Below are positions 46,501-59,200 of a DNA stretch of 64,000 bases, one piece after another. Under the pieces are notes generated by a model that ran no database searches, was not told the DNA's origin, and worked only from the letters and a program-made list of their open reading frames with translations. Numbering within the stretch: position 1 is the stretch's first letter; each line of letters starts with the position of its first letter. Origin of the DNA: Owenia fusiformis (lineage: Eukaryota; Annelida; Polychaeta; Sabellida; Oweniidae); NCBI GenBank assembly GCA_903813345.2, contig CAIIXF020000008.1, forward strand, positions 29,454,005 through 29,518,004. Direction: 5' to 3'. The position numbers were made by a program, and so were the translations under genes.

Positions 46501-47152
46501 TGTTTATATTGATATCAAACAGGTGAAAATACCAGTAAGCATTCAACACCTCTTGTAAAGGCCCGTTATCTGACTGTGTCTTGGAGAAAGACCCAAGATA
46601 ACAAAGATTTATAAATAAGGCCACTGGGGTTTAAACTACACTGTAGTTGAACATGTAGCATTCTAGCGTTTGTCTGTTATGTATTTTTAAACAATAGTTG
46701 TTCGACCGTGTTAACAATTAAGCTCCCTCAGAATAAGATCATTAGGGAGTGACACAAAATAAGAAAATGCGGGAAAAATGTTAAAATTCTCCCAAAGATT
46801 TACTTGGTAATCGTATAAGATAAAATGAATGCATAATTGTAAAATCTTTAGTTTTCCTCAAATAAAGTATTCATTTTGAGATTTGACATGTCAAGGAATT
46901 TTCAAAAATTGAACCTTTTAGAATATCATTTCATCTATACAGTAATACTCTTGGAATATTTTTCAATATACTTATAAATACTTTTTGTTTTAGCTTCGCG
47001 GATATCACGTGACATCTCAACGAGTTGAGGCGATCAAAATGGAGTGGAAGATGGCATCACTTGTGCTTGACAGATGTCTGATGTTTTTATCCAGTGTTTT
47101 CATAACACTTTGCTCCTTGTGCTTCTTGCTGTATAAACCGAACCAAGATTAA
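40355..47152 (+). CDS. Nicotinic acetylcholine receptor alpha-type subunit gene (six exons, one in-frame TGA)
   Basis: Six plus-strand exons join in frame to about 438 codons. Order: signal peptide (1-26), extracellular ligand domain with loop A (VWVQDITLYT), Cys-loop C158-C172 (13 residues between), loop B GSWTF (W179), loop C Y220-N-C-C-P-E-P-Y227, TM1 from PLYYTFNVILPC, pore TM2 after SGER, TM3 from QYFMVTILTLVL, a short cytoplasmic loop of about 75 residues, TM4 (LDRCLMFLSSVF) and stop. The vicinal cysteines mark an alpha-type, agonist-binding subunit; GER and LLLSLTVYLLL fit a cation channel. The 45-bp and 110-bp exons match the conserved exon plan of nAChR genes. The 45-bp exon has TGA at codon 87, so the gene is either a recent pseudogene, a null allele, or affected by a sequence error. 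Promoter and poly(A) site not identified. Confidence 0.9.
40868..40912 (+). CDS. nAChR exon 2 (45 bp, contains TGA)
   Basis: Exactly 45 nt between TTTTCAG and GTGAGT, phase 0-0, reading SERHQTIMTSVWL-stop-Y. Aligns with the family segment DEKNQ..TTN.WL.Q of the conserved 45-bp exon. TGA is at 40907-40909; CGA to TGA is one transition. Confidence 0.85.
41300..41800 (-). mobile_element. LINE C-terminal fragment in nAChR intron
   Basis: Minus-strand reading contains CKYCKDKLDTYEHFFIKCKY, the CCHC motif found at the C-terminus of CR1/L2-type reverse transcriptases, followed by DIIFGAKDKSENIRLLIAKK, also typical of that C-terminus. Several stops and frameshifts: an old fragment. Confidence 0.6.
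42083..42419. mobile_element. MITE in nAChR intron
   Basis: Inverted ends CACTCTTAAAAAT / ATTTTTAAGAGTG continued by AAGTAATT-type sequence. AT-rich interior full of ACTTA and TTACTT. Superfamily not determined. Confidence 0.6.
43344..43453 (+). CDS. nAChR exon 3 (110 bp, loop A)
   Basis: 110 nt after TCTTTCAG, donor GGA|GTAAGT, starts phase 0 and ends with two bases. TWNDYFLRWDESKYGGVKTI and DVWVQDITLYT hold the conserved Trp and loop A Tyr. Confidence 0.93.
43690..45046. mobile_element. Mariner-type remnant in nAChR intron
   Basis: Left end CAGGGCTACCCAAAAACAG and right end CTGTTTTTTGGGTCACCCTG are inverted copies over about 30 bp (..AGAACCCTC.AAAA). Length 1357 bp fits a full mariner. 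Right flank TA; left flank CA, one base changed. I could not recognise transposase sequence inside. Confidence 0.6.
45490..46025 (+). CDS. nAChR exon 4 (Cys-loop, loops B and C, TM1, TM2)
   Basis: 536 nt after TTCTACAG, donor ATAA|GTAAGC. Carries the Cys-loop, GSWTF, LYNCCPEPY, NRT glycosylation site, TM1 and the pore helix LGITLLLSLTVYLLLVAE. Confidence 0.95.
46239..46486 (+). CDS. nAChR exon 5 (TM3 and cytoplasmic loop)
   Basis: 248 nt after TTTCTAG, donor AGT|GTAAGT. QYFMVTILTLVLANVASIIS is TM3, then HLYHRGS and an acidic loop. Confidence 0.92.
46994..47152 (+). CDS. nAChR exon 6 (TM4 and stop)
   Basis: 159 nt after TTTTAG, phase 0, ends TAA. EWKMASLVLDRCLMFLSS matches the pre-TM4/TM4 pattern (W..VA.V.DR) of the family. 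Confidence 0.92.
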   Translation, partial: LRGYHVTSQRVEAIKMEWKMASLVLDRCLMFLSSVFITLCSLCFLLYKPNQD

Positions 47153-47211
47153 TTGACGGATGTTGCGATGATGTGACTTTTTTCTAAATCACATAATGAC
47201 TTCAATACTAA

Positions 47212-47647
47212 CACCCCAGTCACATTTGTCGTACGGATGCCGTGCGTCCACCGCAGATCAATTAAATCAGTGAATTTCTGCGGCGAGCGTAGAAAAACTA
47301 CGCTCGTCTTGCGGTCTCCGTACGGCGTATCCAGTTTTTTACTGGCCGCAGGGTAGCCGTAGAAATTATAACTCGGAGTTATAATATTTGTTCATTTCTG
47401 CGATCCCCGTAGAAATCAACAGGCCGTTACCAGACCGCAGAGAGGTCCAACGGTGACCGCACGTCGGGTTTGCCGTTGACTTGCGTCTGCTGTATGGTTT
47501 GATGGGTCAAAAACTCGCCGTGCGGCTGCCGTAGGAAATGTGACTGCAAAAGTATCCGACCGCAGAAATTCTACAGTGAGAGTAGAAATGTTACCGACCG
47601 CAGAATTGATAGACCGCACGGCGGCCGTAGGAAATGTGACTTGGGTG
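47212..47647. mobile_element. MITE family A copy 2
   Basis: Same termini and internal segments as the copy at 3.07 kb, without the minisatellite block. Begins 59 bp past the nAChR stop codon, flanked by TAA and TTA. May form part of the receptor 3' UTR. Confidence 0.75.
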
Positions 47648-50074
47648 TTAGTCATACTAATACTAACGCTCCATTTACACCCGGGGCTAAGGGGCGCATT
47701 TTTATTTCGTAGCACCCCCAGAGTGAAGTCACAAATTAAATATTATCATTTTAAAGCTAGTGATTTTAGGTATTCGAAATGATGCATTATTAATAATTAT
47801 TATTAACTCGAATTATAGATCCGCCTGTGTTTAATGTTAAAGGATTTAAGCCCTTGACTCAATGCATTGTGTTGCTGAAACATTCCACTAAGATGTTGTT
47901 TTCAAATCTTTGCTAATTACGTCACTAGAAGACCAATTTATGGGGAAATCATGTAAACTGCTCATCAATCTGTTACTGACACTGAAGGTATAAAACAACA
48001 GATGTTGGATATCGCTGACTTTCATGTATATTTCTCTTTAACATATAAAAAGAAATTCGATTGAACAGAAGACAGAGACTGGTACAAAGTAAGTTTTAGA
48101 GAAACGGTTCTAATGATGTATTTTGGGATGATCCCTCGAGATTATTGTAACATTGTTTTCTTTTGAAAAAGGAAATAAATTCAAAAGTCTGCATTTTGGT
48201 ATTCAAGATCTAATATCTGAATTATATTTTTCTGAAATTAATTTAAGGATTGAATAAGGAAAACATTTTTATGATTTCTAAACGACTGCTTCGAACATTG
48301 TCCATTCTCCATTCTATCCATTCTTTTTTGCTTTACTACGCACCGAAATAGGACAAGTGATGATGGCGTAGCATATGTGTGCAAACTTAACTAAAACAGT
48401 CACATATTGCATATGTACAAACACACAATGAGATAAACAATTGTACGAGGCTTTCGTATGCCTGGTTGAGAGTTAGACTTCAAGTCCAAACATTTGTTCT
48501 GCAAGTATAATGGTATGGTCGTTTTAGCGCCTTGCGACTTTCAGGAATATACCATTCTTTGGATGCATTTGACCAGTTGGCTTGAGCTCAATTGGATCCT
48601 GGAATCAAAACATATGCTATACTTTTACGTATTTACATATACCCATGTAGTTTTGTTACAAATAAATTATTTTAAATACAATTATTAAAGCTTAAACAGT
48701 AAACAAAAAGTGCCAATAGAGACTATGAGAAAGCGTTTATTCGGCGAATTTTGAGATTTTAGATGGCCAGACTTTCGATTACATGTCAAACTATATGTGT
48801 GTCACACTACTCGTACATGTATATGTGTGATTATATAATTACATATCGCATGAATCATAAAGGTTGTTTGTGAATAGCATCATCAATTGTACAGTGGTGT
48901 CGCTAATCTCAATACTTTGTGATCTATGAATGTTTATACTATTCCCAGTTTTAGGGTGTTTATCCCTCGTGAGACATGCACATCTACCTTCGGTCCCTAC
49001 GGTCCCTCAGGTAGATATGCATATCTCTTTGTGGATAAACCCCATATCCAAAACCTCCAAGTACATAAGCCTTATATAGTAGCCGAGACAACACAAGTCC
49101 CAAGTCTGTAAATTTACTCTCGTTTCTTCACTTCAACAAATGCAACATTTTGACGTTATTAATAAATCTCCAAGTTATAAATGACAGATACAATATGGTG
49201 TCTCTAATCTTATTGACAATAACTATCACTAGTTATTTTTTGCCAGTCATCAGATCGTGCATTGGAAGTGTACCTCAATGAGAAATGCATTTATTGATTG
49301 TGGCAAGTAGTGAATTGTCAAAAGAATGTTGGAGTCGCACCATTATTTTGTTGCATTTTGGTGCTTCTTTTCCCATTCAAGGTCGTTTTGGTACCACTGT
49401 GATGTCATAATATATAATTTGATGTCATAATATGGGTACCAAATTGAAGCACACATTACAAGCTTTAAGATGATACCAAATATGTCATCATTCATTTGAT
49501 TCAAATTGTAACTGGAGTAACCCCAAAAGGTATGCCACTCCCCTACCCCATCCATTTTTCAGGCCATTGAAACATGCTAAAATCTCAAATAATGCAGGCA
49601 TCTTCATGGGTCGTTTTTGGCCCCGTTTTATTTAAAATATCATGTTTGTTTAGCCATTTTTCTCGGAAATGTCTCAACTACCTAAAACAGTTACATTTGT
49701 GCTGAATAAGAAAACATTTGGTCATTTTGGAGTTATTACACCAAAAATAGCTAGAGACTTTTATTAATTTCGTCAAAATGTTGCATTTGTTACAAAATGA
49801 CAAATTTTGGTTATAGACCAATCAAAATCAAATGTGTCCCTATTTTTAACAACTAAATTATAATCAAAACCAATGGAATTCTATGTTAGGATTTCTCCAA
49901 GGAATTTGCATGCAAAATGGTGGTGACTTAACTCTTAAAAGTGAAGAAATGAGAGTAAATATACAGACTTGAGACTTGTCTCGGCTACTATGTACCATTT
50001 TGCTTTCCGTATACAAGGTTGAATATATATCGGCGGCCCCGTATTGTTGCTTCAACATAAATAATTGCATTTAT
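47648..50074. other. Intergenic stretch between nAChR and P450
   Basis: Genes converge here. Apart from the hairpin at 48.95 kb I see nothing; the missing last P450 exon should lie here or further left but was not recognised. Confidence 0.5.
48950..49075. repeat. Hairpin repeat
   Basis: Arms TTTTAGGGTGTTTATCC / GGATAAACCCCATATCCAAAA with inner ATGCACATCTACC / GGTAGATATGCATAT around TCGGTCCCTACGGTCCCTC. Confidence 0.65.
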
Positions 50075-50107
50075 TTAAAATAACAATATTAATATGCGGT
50101 TGTGTAC

Positions 50108-50270
50108 CTCTGTTTTCTCACATGGGAGAATTTTCAGTTTACGAACCATGTTAGCAATGCAAAGTCTGACTTCTATCTGAGCGAGGCGCATTGCAACACA
50201 GTTTCTTGGTCCCATCCCAAATGGCTGGTAGAAATATGGATTCCGCTTTGCCTTTTCCTCTTGCGAGAAT
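50108..50270 (-). CDS. P450 exon 13 (heme loop)
   Basis: 163 nt, acceptor TTTCAAG, probable donor GAG|GTACAC. FYQPFGMGPRNCVAMRLA then EVRLCIANMV; the reading frame stays open for ten more codons to a stop at 50075-50077. Confidence 0.93.
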
Positions 50271-53200
50271 CTTGAAAGTACACCAAAACTTGTATATGTA
50301 TCATGGACGTAGCCAGGGGGACGTGCGATGGGTGCGATCGCACCCCTCCCCCGCCCCACAAAAAAATAAAAAAGCAATTTTGTAAAATGTGTTGAAAAAA
50401 CATTAACAGTTTGAAATGCTTAGTTGCACTGCACGTGATACATTTTATAAGATATTCCCAAGAGGAATTAATTTACACTATTGCTCGAAATTAAGCAGCA
50501 ATTATTTGTTTATAATCATAATATGTGACAATAATCCTGATTGGTCATTATATAATGTAGTCACGTGTCCTGATATACTCACTCAAATGTGAAGTGGGGG
50601 AGAATATATAATTTATATAAAATACTCAGTTTTCCCTCTAATTGTTTTCAGCGTACATTATATTTGTACATATATTTCATATATGGCTTGCTACTCAGAG
50701 TCACATATAAAACACAAATAATACAATTTAGTTACCTTTCAGGGATGAACTTCTCTGGTTCGGGATAAATATCTGGGTCATGATGCAACGCATATATGGG
50801 GATTGAAACTATTGCGTCCTTTGGAATAGTAACTCCATCTATTGTAACAGTTTCACCACATCGTCGATCTGTCCTTTTAGCAAAATTTAAAAACCTTATT
50901 GTACCATTATCGTATCTTTATAATGATCATATCATTTAAGTTTATTTCATGTGTATGTTGATACTTTTGATTATATGCTATACAAGGACTGAACAGAACA
51001 GCCAACTTGAAATTGTAAAACTGACGAGGGTTGTCAATTTCACTAATTCTCGGTCAGTGAGAAAAGAACCATGCATTTGTCTTTGTAAGATAAAGACTGC
51101 CTATACTGTGTTCTGATTGGATAATAAGATGATAATAAATTGTGAATAAAATATATTGCTGTTTTAACTTAAAATACATGATATTCATCAAACGAATATC
51201 AATTTATCTTGAAGTTCATAATTCTTTAATTCTTTACACGACGACTGGATATCAAAAGATTTGGCTCTAGGTTTTATCGATAAAGTAATCGTAGTGCTTG
51301 AAAAATATATAATATTGTTATTATATACATTCAAGCCAGTTAATATTATGTTATTTATATTATTCAAATGTCATTAAAGTACTCAATCACTTCAGTTTGT
51401 ACGTATCATTTACCTTGGTGCGTTGGGAAACAGTCGCATCGTTTCTTCAATAACTGTCTCTAAATATGTCATCTTGTTCAGCATCTCGTATGATATCTCA
51501 TCCTATTCATGGTGATTCAAAACAACATGTAATGGGATAATAGTTTTGGACATTTTAGACTCGGTTTACATCATTAGGTGTGCTTTTAGATATTTTCTTT
51601 TGATATGATTAATTCATATTTTCTGTGAAATCACGTTTCACTTCTTACACATTCGACGCTTGTACATGCTAACATGTTTCATTTGAAAGATAAATATGAA
51701 TGGCAGGCCTTTTTCTGAGCGTGAGGAATACGATGGTTAAGAAATAATTGTATTTAGTCTTACCTCATCGCCTAGTAGTTCTGTGATCTCCTCAAATACT
51801 TTTTCTTGTACATCTTGGTGAAGTGCCAGCTCATATGCTACCCAGCCTATTACAGAGGCGACCGAATCATAACCAGCTAGCAGAAAAACCACCGAATTGG
51901 AGAGCACCACCTCTTTATCTAACTCTGGAAGAACAAAAATATGATATGAAACACTGCCGAACATTGGAGAAGATCTATCAATGCACAAGTATTTTTGTAA
52001 AACACATAAAAATTATTGGCAAATATGACTTAATCATTACCGAGAAAAATCTGCTCGACAAAATAAAGTATTTAATTTAAAGAATATTAAAAGTGTCGTC
52101 AATAAAGAATTCACGTGAAGCTAGGCACGAGCGGTCAGAAAATGTACTGTATATGAAAAAAGCTAAGTAAGTTACTTTTAGTTTCATTCTCTGCATCAAG
52201 GGAGTCTATCATCAATTGTAAAAAGTCGTTCTGCTTCTGAAAGTTTAAGGCAGTGGATTTGGATGGATTTAATTTTGTACTTATGTGTACTCAGGGTATA
52301 AACAACGCAACAAACAAAAAACTACACAACCAGTGAGGACTGCATTGATTTCATTCAATGTAATATGAAAAACATTTCCCCTCTTTTCCATGATATGTAA
52401 TTTATTTGCATGAGCCCATGGCCGCTAGTATAAATAATCAGTAAATTTCCACCATGTCCCAAAAACGGTTTCATAGCAAGTTGATAGCAACAGTGATAAC
52501 TGTACTGATTTCATCTAATGTACCACAAAGCTATGATGTGTCATTTATCTCCATGGGGTCAGGGTTGGCTGAATAATCGTTTGTTTTGCCGATGGGCCAA
52601 AATCATCGAGGAACAAAGTTTAAGACATTTCAAAATTTAGTGTACGGGCCGAGGTCCTTTTGGAAAAGGCTTGGCAGAGTTGGCATTAGCAGTTAAGGGT
52701 TCATTCTCCTGATCGTGCAAGATTACATCTCATATACCCCTTTAAATGACCATCATTTATTTGCACACAGAGGTGGGCTCATCTTTCAATGGCATGCACA
52801 ACATTTTGAATCATCTTTGGGTTTTAGGCGGAGAACACAACCTGTTGGTGATCCTTTCCCGATCTGTTAAAATGTTGTTGAAGGGTAGTTAACACTTTGC
52901 TTTTGAGATATCCACAAAGGAAAAGTCACAATTTAGATCAGGGGATCTTTCAATAGCACCAGGCTGGTGCACTGACTTTTGAAATGTCTCAAACTTGTTC
53001 CAAACCCGAATTTGGCTCTCTGTGCAAAAGGAATGATTATTCAGCTAACCATGACCCCAGGAATTATTTTGGCATAACATTGAAAAGACGAGAAACATGG
53101 CCACATGATGCAGTAAATGAAATTGATGTCATTGCTGGTTGTGATTTTATGATTTATTTAAGTTTGTTGCGTTTTGATATGTACTGTAAATATCATTACA

Positions 53201-56200
53201 CAGATATAATATACATGCCATTTCATTCATTGTTAACATTAAATCTAATTATGTCTCCATTGATTTTTATGTACAGAATGGTAACAATAATTCCGTTGCT
53301 CTGCTAAAACGTATAAATGGATAAGCATGCACAAGTTAAGATAAATTATTTAAAAATAAAGTAAAGGCATTACGTTTTGATCCGCCTTCCTATTTGTAAC
53401 AGCTTGTGCCATTATATCTTCATAAAACTTGACTGTTTTAGGAGGAGTGTCCGCTAGCTTCAACTTCTGAATCAATGGAGCTAATATTGGCAGAATTATT
53501 GGCGCTGAAAATAACAGAAATATCTTTAGTTAGTATATCAATTATATTCTACTATGCAAATACAGTTAACAAGGTACTCCATTTAACATTTTAATAAGAT
53601 TAAAAAATAAGTATACACTTGACAAAGATAGTGGTTATGAAACGGTCTATCCATTTGTCTGTGCGTCTGCACATCTCCAACGGTGATATTTATGAAATAA
53701 TTACCAACAGACCTACCAGACATAGGTCGACACCAGCCATTCGTAAGTTGATCAAACCGCAATTTTTATGTGTTGAACTATTTCTTAACCATGATCAATA
53801 TCAAGATATTTCCAGATTTAAAAAGAAAATCCATTTATATTTTCCACTAATTTTATTGTAGATTTATTTGAATTTATGTTAAACGTCCATGCCAACATTA
53901 CTCTCATTCTCACAGCATGCATAACACGATGTGTGCACAATACGAGGGTCGTCCCAGAAGTAATGCACTTTATGCTCCAACTTTATAAATACTTGATATT
54001 CTACATGAAATGTTCAGTGAATATAAATGTGCATGAATAAAGACATTAAAGAGTATGGAGTAAATAGAATAAATGATTAGAATGTCTAAGTAAATATTAT
54101 GGTAAACTGTTCATTGAAGGCGAAACTGCCAGCTCCAAAATTTATGAATTGTTTTTAATTTTGTTTAGTTTGTCCTTTCCATCGCCTAGCTTCTTTATAA
54201 TTATTTATTTAGGTTGAATAAAACAAAACAACTGTATTATTTCGATAAGCTTCTGTGATTGTGTTTATAAGAAATCAATGACTAGAAACTCCTAAGTCTG
54301 TAATTGGAAATTAGCCCTGAAGTTGATGACTTAAATGTCACGGAAATATCGGCCAATAGTTTTACGTTATTTTTTGTTGTCCTTTAATTGGTACTACTTT
54401 AAAGAATGATTATTTTCGTAAGATTTTATTTTGGTAATGTTCGATCGGTATATGTATTTCATATACTTCAGAACTTTGATAGCTTTTGTATTCCATTTAA
54501 TCTAGGATGAAGAAAATCCTAGAAATAAACAACGACACGTCAGAACTTATTTGGAACTCAATGCAACACACATAATCAATGACATAATACAATTTTGAGC
54601 GAAAAAGTAGTTCCTCATGATTTAGTCCATGGTATGAAATCTCTAGGACGTCTAATAAAGGAGTTGGTAGCACACTATAGCGCAGCGATATTTGACCGTA
54701 CATTAACATACCTACATATGTCCCCTAATGATTTTTATTATAACCGTTCAATATACTTCCGGCTTTTAGGCTGAATTATGCCTGCCATTAACAGAGGTCA
54801 AAAAATCACTAAAAAATAAAATCCCAATTTTTCACAATTTGGAGTACACAATGCAACAGAAAATAATACAAAATGATTTTAAATATATATTTATTTATTT
54901 ATTTATTATTTATTTGACAGTCACTTTTATAACAGTGGCACTCAAAGGTGCGTCAATATTACATATATGTAGTATACAAACGATACATTTTTTACTAAAA
55001 TCCGTAGAGGAATATGAAACATAAGCTTTTAGTAAAATCATTAAAATAGGCTAAAATCACGCTGTGTTATGTTTCACATACACCTTTTGCAGAAATCTTT
55101 TTGTACAAACATCAAAATTCCAGCCATTGTCGTGCCCCCAAATGTTAAACACATCATCCCCAAGAATCCACTCTAATTTCATTTGTGGGGGGAAATTTAG
55201 GTACTGAGACACAACAGGAGCATCACATTTACTACTTAAATCATGTATAAATTCAGTTCTTTGTTTCTGGAAATGAGGACAGAGGAGGAAACGATGGATG
55301 GGATCATCTATTACATTTAAGTTACATAATTTACAAAAACCGTTACTTATTTTCCATCTTTTTCTGTCTTCCTCAAGGTTAAAGCAGCCTGTTCTGGCCA
55401 GAAACTTTAGTCGAGAGGTGTAAAAGTCTGTATGGTTCATGAGGTACTTCTCTTTATTTGTATTAAATTTCAAATTTTTATAGAGGTTCAAAGACTTTTT
55501 ATCATTGATTGCTTCAATAAATTCAGATTTTCTTTGATCATTTGAGATTTTGAGAAATGAGTCGTACCAGTCTGCATTTTCGGATGAAATGCATCCGTCT
55601 AGACCATGGGCAGTTAATATCTTTGACACGGAATCAATATATGGCCATACTGAGCTTTTCTTTGCTTTAAAGTTAGAGAACATATCACTGTAAATATCAC
55701 CTAAGATCTTACAACTTTTAGCTCTATTTTTCAAATGAATAAAATAATCTATTTTACGTTTATCTATAACATTCATAATTGGTCTCCAACCTAGGTCACC
55801 AAGTAGAGCGTCCCTAGCTGGTGTACTTTTTATATTAAATATTGCTCTTCCTACATTATACTGATATGAGTTCATAGCATTCATTCTTGTATTATTGTCA
55901 AATGAAATAACTCCACATGCATGGAGAACTGCTGGTATGAAAACATTATTATGTAAAACATCCCCAAATTTGAATCTTTCTAGATTTGAGTGTTTATTAA
56001 GGGTGCTACAGATATAGAATCTGGTCTTTCGAGCTTTCTCTTTAATAAGTGTATTAAAGTGGTCTGAGTCTTTTAGAGTATTATTTAAAATAACACCTAG
56101 ATACTTATATGTTTTGGTTTCTTTTAATGATAGTTGTCCAAGTTTCCATTGATTATTTGTATTAATTTTTCTACCAATTGGCATAATTTGAGATTTCTTA

Positions 56201-59200
56201 GGGTCAAATTTGAATCCCCAATATTTGGCAAATGAGTTAGAAACTTTCAGCATTTCAGTAAGTTGATCTTCAGATTCAGATATCAGAACTACATCATCAG
56301 CATATAAGAGTGCAGGGACTTTGTAGTTTTTAAATGGTATTCCTAGATTATGTTCTTTAAGTCTTTCTGTCAAATCATTTATAATTAAGAGAAATAGTGT
56401 TGGGGATAGAGCACAACCTTGTCTTATTCCAAACTCTGAATCAAACATGTCACTTTCGAAGTTACCAAAAAGAACTTTATTCCTTATTCCCTCATAAAGT
56501 TTTCTCAAAATGCGCCATGGCTTACCCTTAATACCTTTTTCCCACAATTTCTTAAAAAGAAGGTCCCTACTTACTACATCAAAGGCTTTTGAAATATCAA
56601 GAAATGCTAGAAAAGTTTTCAATTTAATGTCTTTCCTTAATGCGCAAAGTCCCTTCAAAGTAAATATACTATCTTCAAGGCGTTTACCTTTCATGAATGC
56701 TCCCTGGAAGTCATCAAAAATTCCTTGTTTCACACAAAAGTCCATTAGTGAGTCTTCCATGAGAGCAGCATAAAGTTTATACATATTTGAGGTTACAGTT
56801 ATATGATTTAGGTTTCTAAGCTACAAGTTTTAGGTTAATTTTCTTATCAATACCAAAAAATATGTAATCAGTGTATCGACGTTTTGTATTGTTTCTCAGG
56901 TATTAATAAGATAAATGCTACAAATGAATCACTTTTATATTGGAATGATAAATGTTTGAATTATGCTACTTTTTCACAAAATGGGTCTCAATACGTTTTG
57001 AGATATGGACTTTTATTCAGCGGTGAAGATTATCAATAAATGCTGGCCTATTGCTCTTCCTTGACTAATTGGGACTACAGCTAAACTTCTATTTCTCGTA
57101 GTAAGATGTGGCTCAGTTGCTTATAAAACAACCATCATGACTCGGTCGAATTCATGAAAAATTGAGAAAAATCGTTATCATTATCTTCCTAAAATTTGAT
57201 TGTATCCAGCGGTAAGGTCAAAGAAGAAACAGCCATCAGAAAACTTGATGATAGCCACAAGTAACGTCGAGGAAGAATTTCAAGGCGCTCGATTACATAT
57301 GACTCTAATTGATTATTAGACATGCCCTTGGAATAAATGAACATTCCAATACCTCTGTAACATTTAATTAGATATAAATTTTACCTATTTGTTTTTGTAT
57401 TATGTTTTGAAAAACATGAACAATAATTTGTTGTTTGACACCTTGCGATTATATGGAAAAATTCTGGTAATAAAATGTTTTAAATGGTAAGAAAACTAAT
57501 ACGTTCCCAATCACAAATTACCTAAATATTCCACATAATTTTGTTGAATCGGCTTGGCTCATATTTGAAAAATTAAACAAAATCTGAAAAACACACTTGC
57601 ATAATTACACTAATTAAACACCGACATCTACGGTAAAATTAAATAGTATATTTTTAAATAATAATAATTTATTTTTGTTCGTATGCTTAGAATAACGGTC
57701 TGTGTCTTATAAAATGTATAAAAGTTCGAATCAAAATACTTACGTTTTTTGACCCCTTGTGATGAAAGACATTTTTCGACCCGAAAGCCGGGAGTTTTTT
57801 CAGCAAATGGTATTTCAAAAGAATCAAGACATGTACACCTTCATAAATATTGCTTCAAATGTTGCTGCGCTATATAGTGTGCTACGGATCCTTCATATTC
57901 GGAAGTCATACCATGGACTAATTGTGGTTTAACCAACATAGCTGTGGTTTATCTAAGATGTCGGGTTGGTTAAACACGTCAATTGAGGACAAAGAAACAT
58001 TTTTTTTAATTTGGCTAGAATATATTTAAATTACCTATCATTGCAAACACTCTCAGGGCAGAAAATTCAAAAAACACTTTTGCATGAGAAGGGAAATCAG
58101 AATCTGGGTTTTTCTGAACATTTGCATCGAAGCCAAATGCGACAGCGGCGACCATATCCATCGTACATTCGGAAGCCATTCTGAAATATATGTGTAGTGA
58201 ATAATAAAATTTGATACAACGTTCAGGGGGTAGTCAGTTTGTAAAAATAGCGTCATTGGCAACTTTAGATTATCAGAAAAATTGAAGTAAAGGTGAATAC
58301 TATAAGAAGACTTAATTTTCACAATCATACTGTCATACTGAAGAAGATAAAAAAATAAAATATGCTCATATTGAGATTGAGACATTAATGATTACCAAAA
58401 AGTTCTAGCTAGTATAACAATAAAAAGTATAAAAAGTACAAATGAGAATGACCCTCAGAGAAAATCGTAAGAAACAATAAAAATGCAATTTGATAATCGA
58501 GGTAAAGTATTTTAAAATGCACTCAAACAAAATAAGACTCATTCTTACTCCTTCATCTCGAATATTTCATCTGAGTCTGCTTTTTCCCCAAGCCTCTCCA
58601 GAAAAATATTGTTATAGACATTTAGGTTGTCCACCATCTGGAAATATGTATACAATGCGATGAGTATCGACAAAGACGTCTGTTCGAATTCATAGAACTG
58701 TATTTCTTATAAAGTGAAGTATGTTGAAATGCAATGTCAAAATAACTATAATATAGTACCCTCTTAAGTTTTCCACTCGTGAATGCCTGGCTCATTACTG
58801 CTCTTGTATGTTTCCATTCGGTGTCTTCCAAGGCCGTGATCATGTTACATATCAGTTTCCCAAACATCGGATGGATTTTCTAAAGAGTTACAAAGTATGA
58901 AAACATTTGTATAATTTGAGGACATGTATTTAATATTATCAATACGGAATAAGCTATTAAAGGTTAAACATCAAGACAGAGGCAGTGACAATAAATTTCC
59001 TATTGTAACGGGCTTCAAATGTGCTGTTCTTTGCCCATTTGTCATTTATCGCATCATTCGCATGTATTCGTATGTATTATGAGTATCATTATAGTATTTG
59101 GTAATTTTTTAGAACTTTAAGAAATTCAAAGATTTCATCGAATCCCTTTCATGTATTATTTTAGATGATATTTGGACACGCATGTTAATAACGCCAATTC

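Noticed and set aside
57740-57850. Extra P450 exon between exons 7 and 8
   Set aside because: It has a GTAAGT, but exons 7 and 8 already join in phase with family-like sequence, and this segment matches a dispersed repeat also found at 30.3 kb.
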